The position numbers were made by a program, and so were the translations under genes. A stretch of 64,000 nt of DNA, taken from the NCBI RefSeq assembly GCF_017916275.1, contig NZ_JAFMST010000001.1, forward strand, positions 124,001-188,000, given 5' to 3'. This document shows positions 21,705-29,850 of the stretch, piece by piece (within the stretch, counting starts at the first letter, position 1; every line of letters starts with the position of its first letter). The DNA is from Rubellimicrobium arenae. GTDB lineage: Bacteria > Pseudomonadota > Alphaproteobacteria > Rhodobacterales > Rhodobacteraceae. Under the pieces are notes generated by a model, which was not told the origin of the DNA, did no database searches, and worked only from the letters and a program-made list of their open reading frames with translations.

Positions 21705-22234
21705 CCGACCTCCCCCCGGCCCGAGGGTTGCGCCGGTCCCCGCTGCCCGTGGCGCCGCATGGCTCGGTGACGCTGGCGCATGATGACCGGCTGCTCCGGC
21801 GGCGGCGGCTCGTGACCGCGTCGGGCGAGGGATTCCTCGTGGATCTGCCGCAGACCACCGGTGTCGAGGACGGCGACGCCTTCGAGCTCGCGGACGGGCG
21901 GCTCATTGCCGTGGTCGCGGCGGCGGAGCGGCTTCTTGAGGTGCGCGGCGACCTGCCCCGGCTGGCCTGGCACATCGGCAACCGCCATGCGCCGTGCGAG
22001 TTGCTTGGCGACCGCGTCCGGGTTCTGGCCGATCCGGTGATGGCGCGGATGCTGAAGGGGCTCGGGGCCGAGGTGGCCGAGGTCGTCGCGCCCTTCCGGC
22101 CGGAGGGGGGCGCCTACGGCGAAGGTCGCGTGATGGGACATTCCCACGGGCACGCGCCCGAGCACGATCATCGGCTCGGGATCGGCAGTCTCGGGCATCA
22201 CGAGCCTTCGCATGGGCATGGCCACGACCACTGA
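21701..22234 (+). CDS. ureE: Urease accessory protein UreE (nickel metallochaperone)
   Basis: A 177-residue nickel chaperone. The N-terminal peptide-binding domain is followed by the metal-binding domain with LAWHIGNRHAPCEL (the conserved metal-binding His) and VMARMLKGLGAEVAEV. The C-terminal tail from residue 146 is strongly His-rich (HSHGHAPEHDHR, HGHGHDH), expected to store several nickel ions. It overlaps the preceding gene by 4 bp, and its tail overlaps the ureF start. Confidence 0.93.
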   Translation: MTDLPPARGLRRSPLPVAPHGSVTLAHDDRLLRRRRLVTASGEGFLVDLPQTTGVEDGDAFELADGRLIAVVAAAERLLEVRGDLPRLAWHIGNRHAPCELLGDRVRVLADPVMARMLKGLGAEVAEVVAPFRPEGGAYGEGRVMGHSHGHAPEHDHRLGIGSLGHHEPSHGHGHDH

Positions 22235-22886
22235 GCCCGATGCCGGGCTCGGACCCTTGCAGCTTCTGACGCTGGCGCGCTGGCTGTCGCCCGCGTTCCC
22301 GACCGGGGGGTTCGCCTGGAGCCACGGCCTGGAGCAGGCGGCGCGCGACGGCACGGTGCGGGATGCCCCCACCCTGGAGGATTGGCTTAATGCCGTGCTG
22401 CGGCATGGGGCCGGGCGAACCGATGCCATCCTGATCGGGGCGGCGCACCGGGCCGGGGAGGGCGACCTTCGCCACCTCGCCGACCTCGCCAGCGCGCTCG
22501 CCCCCTCGCGTGAACGACGCGCCGAGGCGGCGGGCCAGGGCGCGGCTTTCGCCGGAACCTTGCGCGCGCTTCATGGCTGGACCATCCCCGACATGCCGTT
22601 TCCGCTGGTGCTCGGACGGGCGGCGCGGCTGGGCGGGCTGCCCGCGCGCCCGGTGGCCGAGGTCGCGCTGCAGGCCTTTGCCACGACGCTGGTGCAGGCC
22701 GGGCAACGGCTGATGCCGCTGGGCCAGACGGCGGCCCAGGGCATCCTCCTGCGGCTTGCTCCGACCTGCGCCGACGTCGCCGGGGCGGTGGAGCTTGGAC
22801 CGGACGAGATCGGGTCCTGCGCCGTGGCCATCGACCTTTGCTCCATGCGGCACGAGGTGCTGGAGCCCCGCATCTTCCGGTCCTGA
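22212..22886 (+). CDS. ureF: Urease accessory protein UreF
   Basis: A 224-residue all-helical protein that activates UreG and couples GTP hydrolysis to nickel insertion. Conserved blocks are RWLSPAFPTGGFAWSHGLEQA, GQGAAFAGTL, and a C-terminal helix with DLCSMRHEVLEPRIFRS. The start may be ATG 22212 or 22218; both overlap the 3' end of ureE by up to 23 bp in another frame, consistent with coupling. Confidence 0.92.
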   Translation: MGMATTTEPDAGLGPLQLLTLARWLSPAFPTGGFAWSHGLEQAARDGTVRDAPTLEDWLNAVLRHGAGRTDAILIGAAHRAGEGDLRHLADLASALAPSRERRAEAAGQGAAFAGTLRALHGWTIPDMPFPLVLGRAARLGGLPARPVAEVALQAFATTLVQAGQRLMPLGQTAAQGILLRLAPTCADVAGAVELGPDEIGSCAVAIDLCSMRHEVLEPRIFRS

Positions 22887-22925
22887 CGGCCGGCCTTGCC
22901 CATCCCTGATCAACGGATTCACGCC

Positions 22926-23543
22926 ATGCACGACCATTCGCCCCACGGCCCGCTCAAGATCGGGATCGGCGGTCCGGTAGGGGCCGGAAAGACGACGCTG
23001 ACGGCTTCGCTGGCCCGGACCCTGAAGGACGAGCTGTCCCTCGCCGTCATCACGAACGACATCTACACCCAGGAGGATGCCGAGGCGCTCATGCGGATGC
23101 AGATCCTGCCGCAGGATCGGGTCCTGGGCGTCGAGACGGGCGGCTGCCCGCATACCGCCATCCGGGAGGATGCCTCGATCAACCTGGCCGCCGTGGCCGA
23201 GCTTCGGTTCCGCCACCCGGACCTGGACCTCGTGCTGATCGAGTCCGGCGGGGACAACCTGTCGGCCACCTTTTCACCCGAGCTTGCCGACCTCACGATC
23301 TACGTCATCGACGTCGCGGCCGGCGAGGAGATCCCCCGGAAAGGGGGGCCGGCCATCACGCGGTCGGACCTGCTGGTGATCAACAAGACCGACCTCGCGC
23401 CTTATGTCGGCGCCTCGCTGGAGGTCATGGAGCGCGACGCCCGGCGGATGCGTGGGGACCGCCCGTTCCTGTTCGCCAGCCTGCGCCACGGAAAAGGGGT
23501 GCCCGAGATCGTGGCGCACCTGAAGGCGATGGGCGGGCTCTGA
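22926..23543 (+). CDS. ureG: Urease accessory GTPase UreG
   Basis: A 205-residue SIMIBI-class GTPase that powers nickel delivery. P-loop [10 protein letters not shown] (residues 16-25), metal-binding [15 protein letters not shown] with the Cys-Pro-His nickel motif, ESGGDNL, and the NKTD guanine motif ([12 protein letters not shown]) are all present. The start at 22926 gives a short His-containing N-terminus (MHDHSPHGP). Last gene of the operon; the next gene is convergent 7 bp away. Confidence 0.96.
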   Translation: MHDHSPHGPLKIGIGGPVGAGKTTLTASLARTLKDELSLAVITNDIYTQEDAEALMRMQILPQDRVLGVETGGCPHTAIREDASINLAAVAELRFRHPDLDLVLIESGGDNLSATFSPELADLTIYVIDVAAGEEIPRKGGPAITRSDLLVINKTDLAPYVGASLEVMERDARRMRGDRPFLFASLRHGKGVPEIVAHLKAMGGL

Positions 23544-23550
23544 GGCCCGT

Positions 23551-24450
23551 TCACCATTCGGTGGAGGCGATGGGGTTCGCGTCCCCGCCCTCCTCGAAGG
23601 CCTGCGCAAAGGCGTCCGACCCGATGTAGTCCAGGACCAGCGCCGCTCCGGTCTCGGTGTCCGGGTCGAACCCGTCCGCCTGCGGCGTCGCGAGGAAGGC
23701 CTCGATGGCGGCGACGGTGGCCTCGGTCCAGGTGCCATCCGCCGGCCCTTGCAGGAAGCCCGCCTCCGTAAGGTTGACCTGCAGGTGCGAGCGCTCCTCC
23801 CGCGAGAGGTCCATGAAGGCCCAGGACAGAGGCGTGTCGAAGGGGGCCATCCCTTCCAGCTTCGGAGCTTCGTCCGACGAGGTGAGCTGTGCGTCCTCTA
23901 TGGCCGCCTCGATCTCATCGGACGATGGGGCGCGTTCAAGGGAGGGGCGATCGGACCCGCCCGTGTCGGGCTCGAGGATGCGACTGTTGGCCACTTCGGC
24001 CGGGAGGTCGATCTCCCGCTCCGGGCGAATCGGCGGGATCAGGGACGGACGGGACCGCTCGGTTATTGCACCCTCGGAGGTCGGCCGCGGTTCGGTGGAG
24101 CCTGCCGTCTCGTTTGACGCCCGGGTGGTTGCGGACCGTGCCCTTTGGTCGAAGACCTCCATCGAGATCAACAGCCGCTCGGCGATGCAGGACTGGTCCC
24201 TGCCACAGGCCTGACGGCGGACGAGCAGGTCGTCCGCGATGCGCCGGGCTTCCCGTTCCCCGATCCGGGCCGCCAAGCTCTGGTAGGCGGCGAACATCTG
24301 AAGTTCCAGCTCTGCCAAGGCCGGGCTGCCGCAGATCGTGAGTTCGGTTTCCGTGCTCGCGTAGCGGCAGTCGAACGAGGGGAGGACCTGAGCGTGGCCC
24401 GCACCCGGCCAAGCGGCGGAAAGGAGCAAAAGCGCGGCAAGGCGGGTCAT
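23551..24450 (-). CDS. Periplasmic LprI-like / peptidoglycan-binding-like protein
   Basis: A 299-residue secreted protein, third gene of a leftward operon after two dynamin-like GTPases. A signal peptide ends near AGHAQ (residue 21). Residues 26-100 form a DUF1311/LprI-like helical domain with four cysteines (FDCRYA, LTICG, QACGRDQSC). A low-complexity acidic linker covers about 105-205. The C-terminus (DLSREERSHLQVNLTEAGFL, then GPADGTWTEATVAAIEAFL) matches the peptidoglycan-binding domain 1 pattern. It may link the envelope to the GTPases; this is inference. Confidence 0.7.
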   Translation of the reverse strand: MTRLAALLLLSAAWPGAGHAQVLPSFDCRYASTETELTICGSPALAELELQMFAAYQSLAARIGEREARRIADDLLVRRQACGRDQSCIAERLLISMEVFDQRARSATTRASNETAGSTEPRPTSEGAITERSRPSLIPPIRPEREIDLPAEVANSRILEPDTGGSDRPSLERAPSSDEIEAAIEDAQLTSSDEAPKLEGMAPFDTPLSWAFMDLSREERSHLQVNLTEAGFLQGPADGTWTEATVAAIEAFLATPQADGFDPDTETGAALVLDYIGSDAFAQAFEEGGDANPIASTEW

Positions 24451-24510
24451 GGAGCCTCCGTTTCCCCTGAAACGTCCGGGGTGGCCGGGCGTTCCGCCAG
24501 GGCAGCGGGA

Positions 24511-25887
24511 TCAGGCGCTTCGATCCGGATCGGAGCGCCCGACGGCGGCATCGCTGGGTCGGGACGGATCGTCGCTTTGGGAAAGCCCGAACAGCAGTTC
24601 TTCGATCATGGAGGCCAGCACGGTGTCGGAGATCCCGCCTGACCGACGCCCCACGACCTCGCGCCAGATCCGGACCGCCTGGGGGAGGTCCTCCGCAACC
24701 GCGGCCGGGACCGGGACCGGTTCGGCAGGAACCGAAGGCGTCGGCAGAGCGGGCTCGCCGACGTCTGCGGGCAGGTCGCCAGGGGCCGGTCCTGGGGCAG
24801 GCCGGATCGCATACTCGTCGGGCAGCCCGGGCGGGTTGCCGAAGGCCTCCGCCTCGTGGCTGTGGTCTGCCGGCTCCTCCCGAACGGAGATCCAGGCCGG
24901 ATCAGGATGCGCGATCAGATCCTCCAGGCTGCGGATCGGGGTCGGAGCCTGAGCTTCCACCTCGGGCGGCGCCGGGACGGGGCGGACCTGCGCCGGTTCG
25001 TCGGGCTCCCGGGCCAGCAATGACCGGCCGCCGTCATTGTCAGGGAGCGCGACCAGAGCTGTCGCCCCGAAACCCGATCCTCCGGCGTCGTACGTGACAC
25101 GGGCGTCAGGTTGCGACGGCCCGGCGGAGACATAGCGGCTGAGCAGCGTCTTGCGTTCGTCGGAGATGTCCCGAAGCGCTTGCCGGACTGCATCCTCGAG
25201 CGCCGCAGCGCCGCTGGCCGTTCTGGCCTCGCTCCCGACCATGGCCCGGTGAGGGCCACCACCGGCGGTCACGGGGCGGGCCAGCGGGATCAATGCGCCG
25301 AACAGACCCTCGGTCGCGCGACGGACGCGATGCGTGACTTCGGCGAGATCCTTCTCGGCCAGGAGGTCGGTGCCCGTCATCACGAGAAGGCTCCGCGCAT
25401 GGAAGCGCTTGGGCAGGCTCAGCCAGGCCTGCCGTTCGCTGGCGCGCCAGGCGCGCGGGGCCGGGCTGCACCAGAGGATCAGGTTCGAGAACGCCGCCGC
25501 GCTACGCCACAGGTCCGGCCCGCCCGCCGGGTTCGACAGCCCCGGCGACTCGATCAGGTCGCAGTCCCGGAGCAGGGGCGCCGGGGTGAACACATGCAGA
25601 TGAAGGGCTGACGCGGGCACACTGGCCAGATCGGCAAGGGCGATCGGATGCTGTGCGCCGTCCTGATCCACCCAGTGCGCGGCGGATTCCCCATAGCTGA
25701 CGAGGATGGGCGGCGACTGGCTGGCCGTGACCGACACGGGCAGGAGAGGCTGGCCGAGCAGCAGGTTGGCGACGGTCGAGCGGCCGGAGTTTGCCTCGCC
25801 CATCAGGGCGATCCGGGGCTTGCGCCGGGCCCGGGCCGTCAGGCGCGACAGCTTCGCGTCGCTGATGAAGCGGGTGGTGTCCGTCAT
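24511..25887 (-). CDS. Dynamin-like GTPase paralogue with degenerate motifs
   Basis: A 458-residue protein with a dynamin-type G domain in the first half. G1 reads GEANSGRST (residues 30-38), where the usual lysine is arginine. The G3 position is IESPGL instead of DTPG (112-117), and G4 is TGTD (171-174) instead of TKxD/NKxD. The C-terminal half is Pro/Ala-rich and acidic without clear membrane helices. It follows the larger GTPase by 21 bp. Loss of canonical residues suggests weak or no GTP hydrolysis, so it may be a regulatory partner; this needs biochemical proof. Confidence 0.72.
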   Translation of the reverse strand: MTDTTRFISDAKLSRLTARARRKPRIALMGEANSGRSTVANLLLGQPLLPVSVTASQSPPILVSYGESAAHWVDQDGAQHPIALADLASVPASALHLHVFTPAPLLRDCDLIESPGLSNPAGGPDLWRSAAAFSNLILWCSPAPRAWRASERQAWLSLPKRFHARSLLVMTGTDLLAEKDLAEVTHRVRRATEGLFGALIPLARPVTAGGGPHRAMVGSEARTASGAAALEDAVRQALRDISDERKTLLSRYVSAGPSQPDARVTYDAGGSGFGATALVALPDNDGGRSLLAREPDEPAQVRPVPAPPEVEAQAPTPIRSLEDLIAHPDPAWISVREEPADHSHEAEAFGNPPGLPDEYAIRPAPGPAPGDLPADVGEPALPTPSVPAEPVPVPAAVAEDLPQAVRIWREVVGRRSGGISDTVLASMIEELLFGLSQSDDPSRPSDAAVGRSDPDRSA

Positions 25888-25908
25888 GGCCAGGATCCCT
25901 TCGTGGCA

Positions 25909-27981
25909 TCAGGCATGGGCAGGGAGGGCCTTCAGGGAATCCGCGGCGGCCTGGATCTGCTGGCGCAGGACCTGTTGGCGGTCGGCTCCGGTCGCGGATC
26001 GAAGGGCCGTGCCGCTGGCCTGTCCGGCCCGCGCGAAGGCCACGAGATGCCGTCCATGCTCTTCGAGGAAGGCTTCGAGGGTCGAGCGCAGGGCCGATTC
26101 CGCGGCGCTGGCCAGCCCTTCCGTCTCGGCCAGGATTGCCGATGCCGCCTGAGCGATTCCGATGCGGTAGGCGGGTGCGAAGGCCTGCGCGCCCCGTCGC
26201 AGCTTGATCCAACGCTTCCACCAGCCGCCCCCGAGGTCCACGCGCACGGGCTGGCCGATCGCCTCGGGCGCGGGGAAAGGTGGCATCGCGGGCGGCGCGA
26301 TGACCACGCCCCGGCCCGGGTCGCCCAGAAGGTCGCGGTACAGCCGGCTGGTGTCTTTGGCCGCGCTCCCCAGGATGTCGTCGCCGTTGGCGCGGAGATC
26401 GCGGGCAAAGGTCATGAAGGCGGCCCGGACCTGAACCCGCAGGCGGGTCGGATCACAGGTCCACTGACCCTCGATCCCGTAGACCTCGATATGCCTCAGC
26501 ATCTCGGTCACCGTGCTTTCCACGAACTGGTCGGCGGCGGCGGCGAGGCGGGTCTTGAGCGCCTGCCGTGCCTCGGCGGAGTCGTGGCGCAGTTCGGCCA
26601 GGAGCTGCTGGGACATCGCCTTGAAGCGGGCCTGCACCTCCGGCTCGCCGAGGTTGAGGCCAGCGATGTCGTCGGACGGCACATCGCTGGCCGGCAGCGC
26701 CGCGAGTGACCGGGTGGCGACGACCCCGAGCTCGTCCCGAACCCGGTCCAGAACGCGCCGTGTCGGACCGGCCGACAGGCCATCCCCGATGGCGGCCAGC
26801 AGAGCGGGCAATCCGGACAGATGCCAGACGGACGTGCAGGGATCGGCGCCGTCCAGGACGGGCAGGTCCACCGCCCGCGCCCAGTCGAGCAGCCCCGCCT
26901 GTGCCCGCTCCGGCAGGTCGCCGGGCCGGCCGGACAGCGCCCCTTCGGCCCACAGCGCCGATCCGAAGACGATGCCGGCCAGGGGACCCACGCCCTGGGC
27001 CTGGAGAGCGGTCTCCAGGGCGGCGCGGATCTGCGGGACCTGCTCGGCGGGGGCGTCGAGTTCGTCCGTGCGGTTGACGAACAAGATGAGGGGCCGCCGC
27101 TCCTGCGGACCGAGCAGCCGGAGCAGCCCGAGGTCCACCGAGGTCAGCGCCTGCATCGCCGGCACCACCAGCACGCAGATCTCGGCCCCCCGGAGGCAGC
27201 GGAGAGTCACCTGCTCGCGCATGAGCGACGCCCCGTTGACGCCGGGCGTGTCCTGAAGCGCGAACGGGAACGGCAGGCCGGGGCGGGTCAGGTAAAGGTC
27301 GGCGGAGCGCACGATCCCGGCGTAGTCCACCTGTCCGGAGGCGGCCTCGGCCCCGTCGTGCCGCGCGCCCAGGTATCGCCGGAGAACGAGGGGATCCGCC
27401 TGGTCGTAGGTGTGCATCTGACCGAGCAGCAGGTCGAAGTTGCGGCCCAGCCGTTCCCGCATGGCCTGTCGCTGGGCAAGGATCTCGGCGCGGATGAGCT
27501 CGGGCTCCTCGCGGAAGTTGATCCGTTGCGCCAATTCGCCCAGCCGTCCGCGCCCGGTCAGCAGACGGTCCCATTCGTCACGTTCGAAGAACTGGAACGT
27601 CGCCTCGACATGCGGGCGGGGCGGGGGCCGGTTCAGGTGGGCCGTGGTGATTACGGCGGTGGTTGGCGTCGGCCCCGTCGGGAAAAGGCCCGGCACCCCC
27701 AGCAGGGCATTGACGACCGAGGTCTTGCCCGCGCCGACCTGACCCACGACGGTTATGGTGGCGGCATGGGTCCTCAGATCGTGGCCGAGCGCGCGCAGCC
27801 GGTCCTGACCGGTGCCGTCCGCCGCGGCCGCCAGCGTGGCGATGATGTCGAGCAGCTCGTCCCGTTCCTCGTTCAGCGCGCAAAGGGCGTCGCTGCCAAG
27901 GGCCAGAAACGCTGCCTCGGGTTTCCCGGCCATGGCTGGCCTGCGACCGGGCGCGCCGGCCGGATCCGCGATCACGCCCAC
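25909..27981 (-). CDS. Dynamin-family GTPase
   Basis: A 690-residue bacterial dynamin-like protein. G1 is GQVGAGKTS (residues 80-88), the switch I region TGPTPTTAVIT holds the G2 Thr, G3 is DTPG (244-247) and G4 NRTD (303-306), all canonical. Long helical regions follow (about 400-690) with the basic segment KRWIKLRRG, which could contact membrane. A GTG start at 27981 has AGGAG eight bases upstream; an ATG at 27933 is an alternative. Such proteins remodel or fuse membranes, often as pairs. First gene of a three-gene operon with its smaller paralogue and a periplasmic protein. Confidence 0.82.
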   Translation of the reverse strand: MGVIADPAGAPGRRPAMAGKPEAAFLALGSDALCALNEERDELLDIIATLAAAADGTGQDRLRALGHDLRTHAATITVVGQVGAGKTSVVNALLGVPGLFPTGPTPTTAVITTAHLNRPPPRPHVEATFQFFERDEWDRLLTGRGRLGELAQRINFREEPELIRAEILAQRQAMRERLGRNFDLLLGQMHTYDQADPLVLRRYLGARHDGAEAASGQVDYAGIVRSADLYLTRPGLPFPFALQDTPGVNGASLMREQVTLRCLRGAEICVLVVPAMQALTSVDLGLLRLLGPQERRPLILFVNRTDELDAPAEQVPQIRAALETALQAQGVGPLAGIVFGSALWAEGALSGRPGDLPERAQAGLLDWARAVDLPVLDGADPCTSVWHLSGLPALLAAIGDGLSAGPTRRVLDRVRDELGVVATRSLAALPASDVPSDDIAGLNLGEPEVQARFKAMSQQLLAELRHDSAEARQALKTRLAAAADQFVESTVTEMLRHIEVYGIEGQWTCDPTRLRVQVRAAFMTFARDLRANGDDILGSAAKDTSRLYRDLLGDPGRGVVIAPPAMPPFPAPEAIGQPVRVDLGGGWWKRWIKLRRGAQAFAPAYRIGIAQAASAILAETEGLASAAESALRSTLEAFLEEHGRHLVAFARAGQASGTALRSATGADRQQVLRQQIQAAADSLKALPAHA

Positions 27982-28144
27982 GGACGTTGCTCCTGCCGGG
28001 TGATCCGGGTCGGGCGGCAGGGGCGGCCTGCGCCATCGGTCGCCGTCAGCCTGGCGCTTCTCACCTGTGATCCTCCTCCAGGCGCCGGCCGGACGGCGGG
28101 CGCTGATCGCACAAGGTCGAAAGCCGACCCCGTTCGGAGCAGGA

Positions 28145-28336
28145 ATGATGAACGACCTTGAAGCCTGTTTGGCTCGAATCGTGTTTTTTCAGGGCGTGTG
28201 CTTCAATCTCGCGGCATTTCGCGATTGGCGCCAACATCGAAATGGTGTGACGCTCAGGCTGGCGCGATGGCCGATTGACGGATGGCCTGTCCCTGGACTT
28301 CACTGCCTCAGGGGAGTTGTCCCGGACAGGACATGA
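28145..28336 (+). CDS. Possible 63-residue leader ORF of the sensor kinase gene
   Basis: An open frame from ATG 28145 with GGAG five bases upstream, ending in a TGA that overlaps the kinase start as ATGA. This coupling is the main support. The peptide (MMNDLEACLARIVFFQGVCF...) resembles nothing I recognise, and its third codon positions are less GC-rich than neighbouring genes, so it may be only a coupling leader or chance. The surrounding gap 27,982-28,332 holds no other gene. Confidence 0.3.
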   Translation: MMNDLEACLARIVFFQGVCFNLAAFRDWRQHRNGVTLRLARWPIDGWPVPGLHCLRGVVPDRT

Positions 28337-29796
28337 CAGCGCGACTGCACCTGACAGATGTCGTCAGCCCGGGCGAGGGGATCGAACGATCCTCGCGCGC
28401 CGTGCTGGACGCGTTGCCCTCCATAGCCTTCGTCACCGATGCCGAAGGCGGCACCGTCTTCGCCAACTCGCGCTATCAGGACTACACGGGCCTGCCGATG
28501 GAGGCCCTGCTGGGCCACGGCTGGGCGCCGCTCGTGCATCCGGAGGACCGTGCCCGCACCGAGTCGGCCTGGCTCCTGGCCCTGCGCGACGGCGGGGGCG
28601 TCGAGGTCGAGTATCGGCTTCGCGGGGCGGACGGGCGTTTCCGCTGGTTCCAGGGACGCGTCGCCCCGCAGCGCGACCGGTCCGGCGGGATCCAGTTCTG
28701 GGTCGGCACCTGCACCGACATCCATGACCTGAAGACCGCCGAGGCCGCGGCGCGCGAAGCGGAGGCCTTTCTTCGCCTCGCGCAGGAGGCGTCGGGCGCC
28801 GGGACCTTTGCCTGGATTCCCGAAACGCACGAGCTGCACTGGTCCGCCGAGTTGAAGGCGATGTTCGGTCTGTCCGCCGACGCGGAGATGACGGAGAGCC
28901 TTTTCGAGGCGCGGATTCATCCTGATGACCGCGCCGCCACGAACGAAGCCGTGGCCCGCGCCTTCGATCCGGCCGGGGACGGCCTGTATCGGAACGAGTA
29001 TCGCGCGCTCTGGCCCGATGGGACGGTTCGCTGGGTGGATGCCCGGGGCCGGGTCATCTTCGACGAGGTCGACGGCCTCCGGCGCGGCGTGCGGTTCATC
29101 GGGACCGTGCTGGACGTCACGGAGGCGCGTCGCACACGCGAAGCCCTGGCCCAGGCGCTCGAAAGCAAGGAGGCGCTGCTCTACGAGGTCAACCACCGCG
29201 TCAAGAACAACCTTCAGATGGTCACGAGCCTCCTGGCGATGCAGGCCAACCGCAGCCAGAACCCGGAGGTGCGCCGCCATCTGTCCGAGGCCCGGGCCCG
29301 CATCGGCGTCATGTCGTCCATCCACCAGAGCCTCTACACGTCGGGCGCGCACGGCGACGTGGACGTGACGGGATTCCTGAAGGGCCTTGCCGAGGATACG
29401 GTCGCCTCGCAGGGGAGCGGGCGGGTCGTTCTCGACTTCACGGACGCCGGCAGCGCCATGCTTCCGCTGGTCCAGGCCTTGCCCCTCGCGCTGATCGTCA
29501 GCGAACTGATGACCAACGCAATGAAGTATGCCTTTGCCGGGGGGCGGGGCGGAATGATCCGCGTTGCCGTCGGGACGGTGGAAGGCCAGCTCCAGGTCGA
29601 GGTGACGGACGACGGCATCGGGCTTCCCGAGGCGTTCGACATGAGGCAGTCGACCGGCGTCGGGATGCGGATCATCTCCTCGCTGGCGACCCAGCTGCGC
29701 GGCACGCTCGAGGTTGGCGCTGCCCGAGGGGCAGGGGCCTCCTTCACGATCCGGGTCCCGCTCGACGGCGTGGACCCCGCAGCGCCGGCCGCCTGA
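28333..29796 (+). CDS. PAS-domain sensor histidine kinase, HisKA_2 type
   Basis: A 487-residue soluble kinase. Two PAS/PAC units cover about residues 18-138 and 145-275 (PAC-like WFQGRVAPQRDRSGG and WVDARGRVIFDEVDG). The transfer domain has phospho-acceptor His288 in EVNHRVKNNLQMV, the hallmark of HisKA_2/HWE-like kinases, followed by HATPase N box (LIVSELMTNAMKYAF) and G boxes (DDGIGLP, GVGMRII). No membrane segment, so it senses a cytosolic signal such as light or redox. The start is uncertain: ATG 28333 lacks a good Shine-Dalgarno, and ATG 28282 is in frame. Convergent with the large hybrid kinase. Confidence 0.88.
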   Translation: MTARLHLTDVVSPGEGIERSSRAVLDALPSIAFVTDAEGGTVFANSRYQDYTGLPMEALLGHGWAPLVHPEDRARTESAWLLALRDGGGVEVEYRLRGADGRFRWFQGRVAPQRDRSGGIQFWVGTCTDIHDLKTAEAAAREAEAFLRLAQEASGAGTFAWIPETHELHWSAELKAMFGLSADAEMTESLFEARIHPDDRAATNEAVARAFDPAGDGLYRNEYRALWPDGTVRWVDARGRVIFDEVDGLRRGVRFIGTVLDVTEARRTREALAQALESKEALLYEVNHRVKNNLQMVTSLLAMQANRSQNPEVRRHLSEARARIGVMSSIHQSLYTSGAHGDVDVTGFLKGLAEDTVASQGSGRVVLDFTDAGSAMLPLVQALPLALIVSELMTNAMKYAFAGGRGGMIRVAVGTVEGQLQVEVTDDGIGLPEAFDMRQSTGVGMRIISSLATQLRGTLEVGAARGAGASFTIRVPLDGVDPAAPAA

Positions 29797-29850
29797 CCTT
29801 TCCGTTCTTCGATCCCGCGCGGCGCCATCGTCCGCGGCCTTCGGGAGGGC

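Noticed and set aside
28282-28332. Longer N-terminus for the HisKA_2 kinase
   Set aside because: An in-frame ATG exists but lacks a Shine-Dalgarno and adds 17 residues that do not look like PAS; left as an alternative only.
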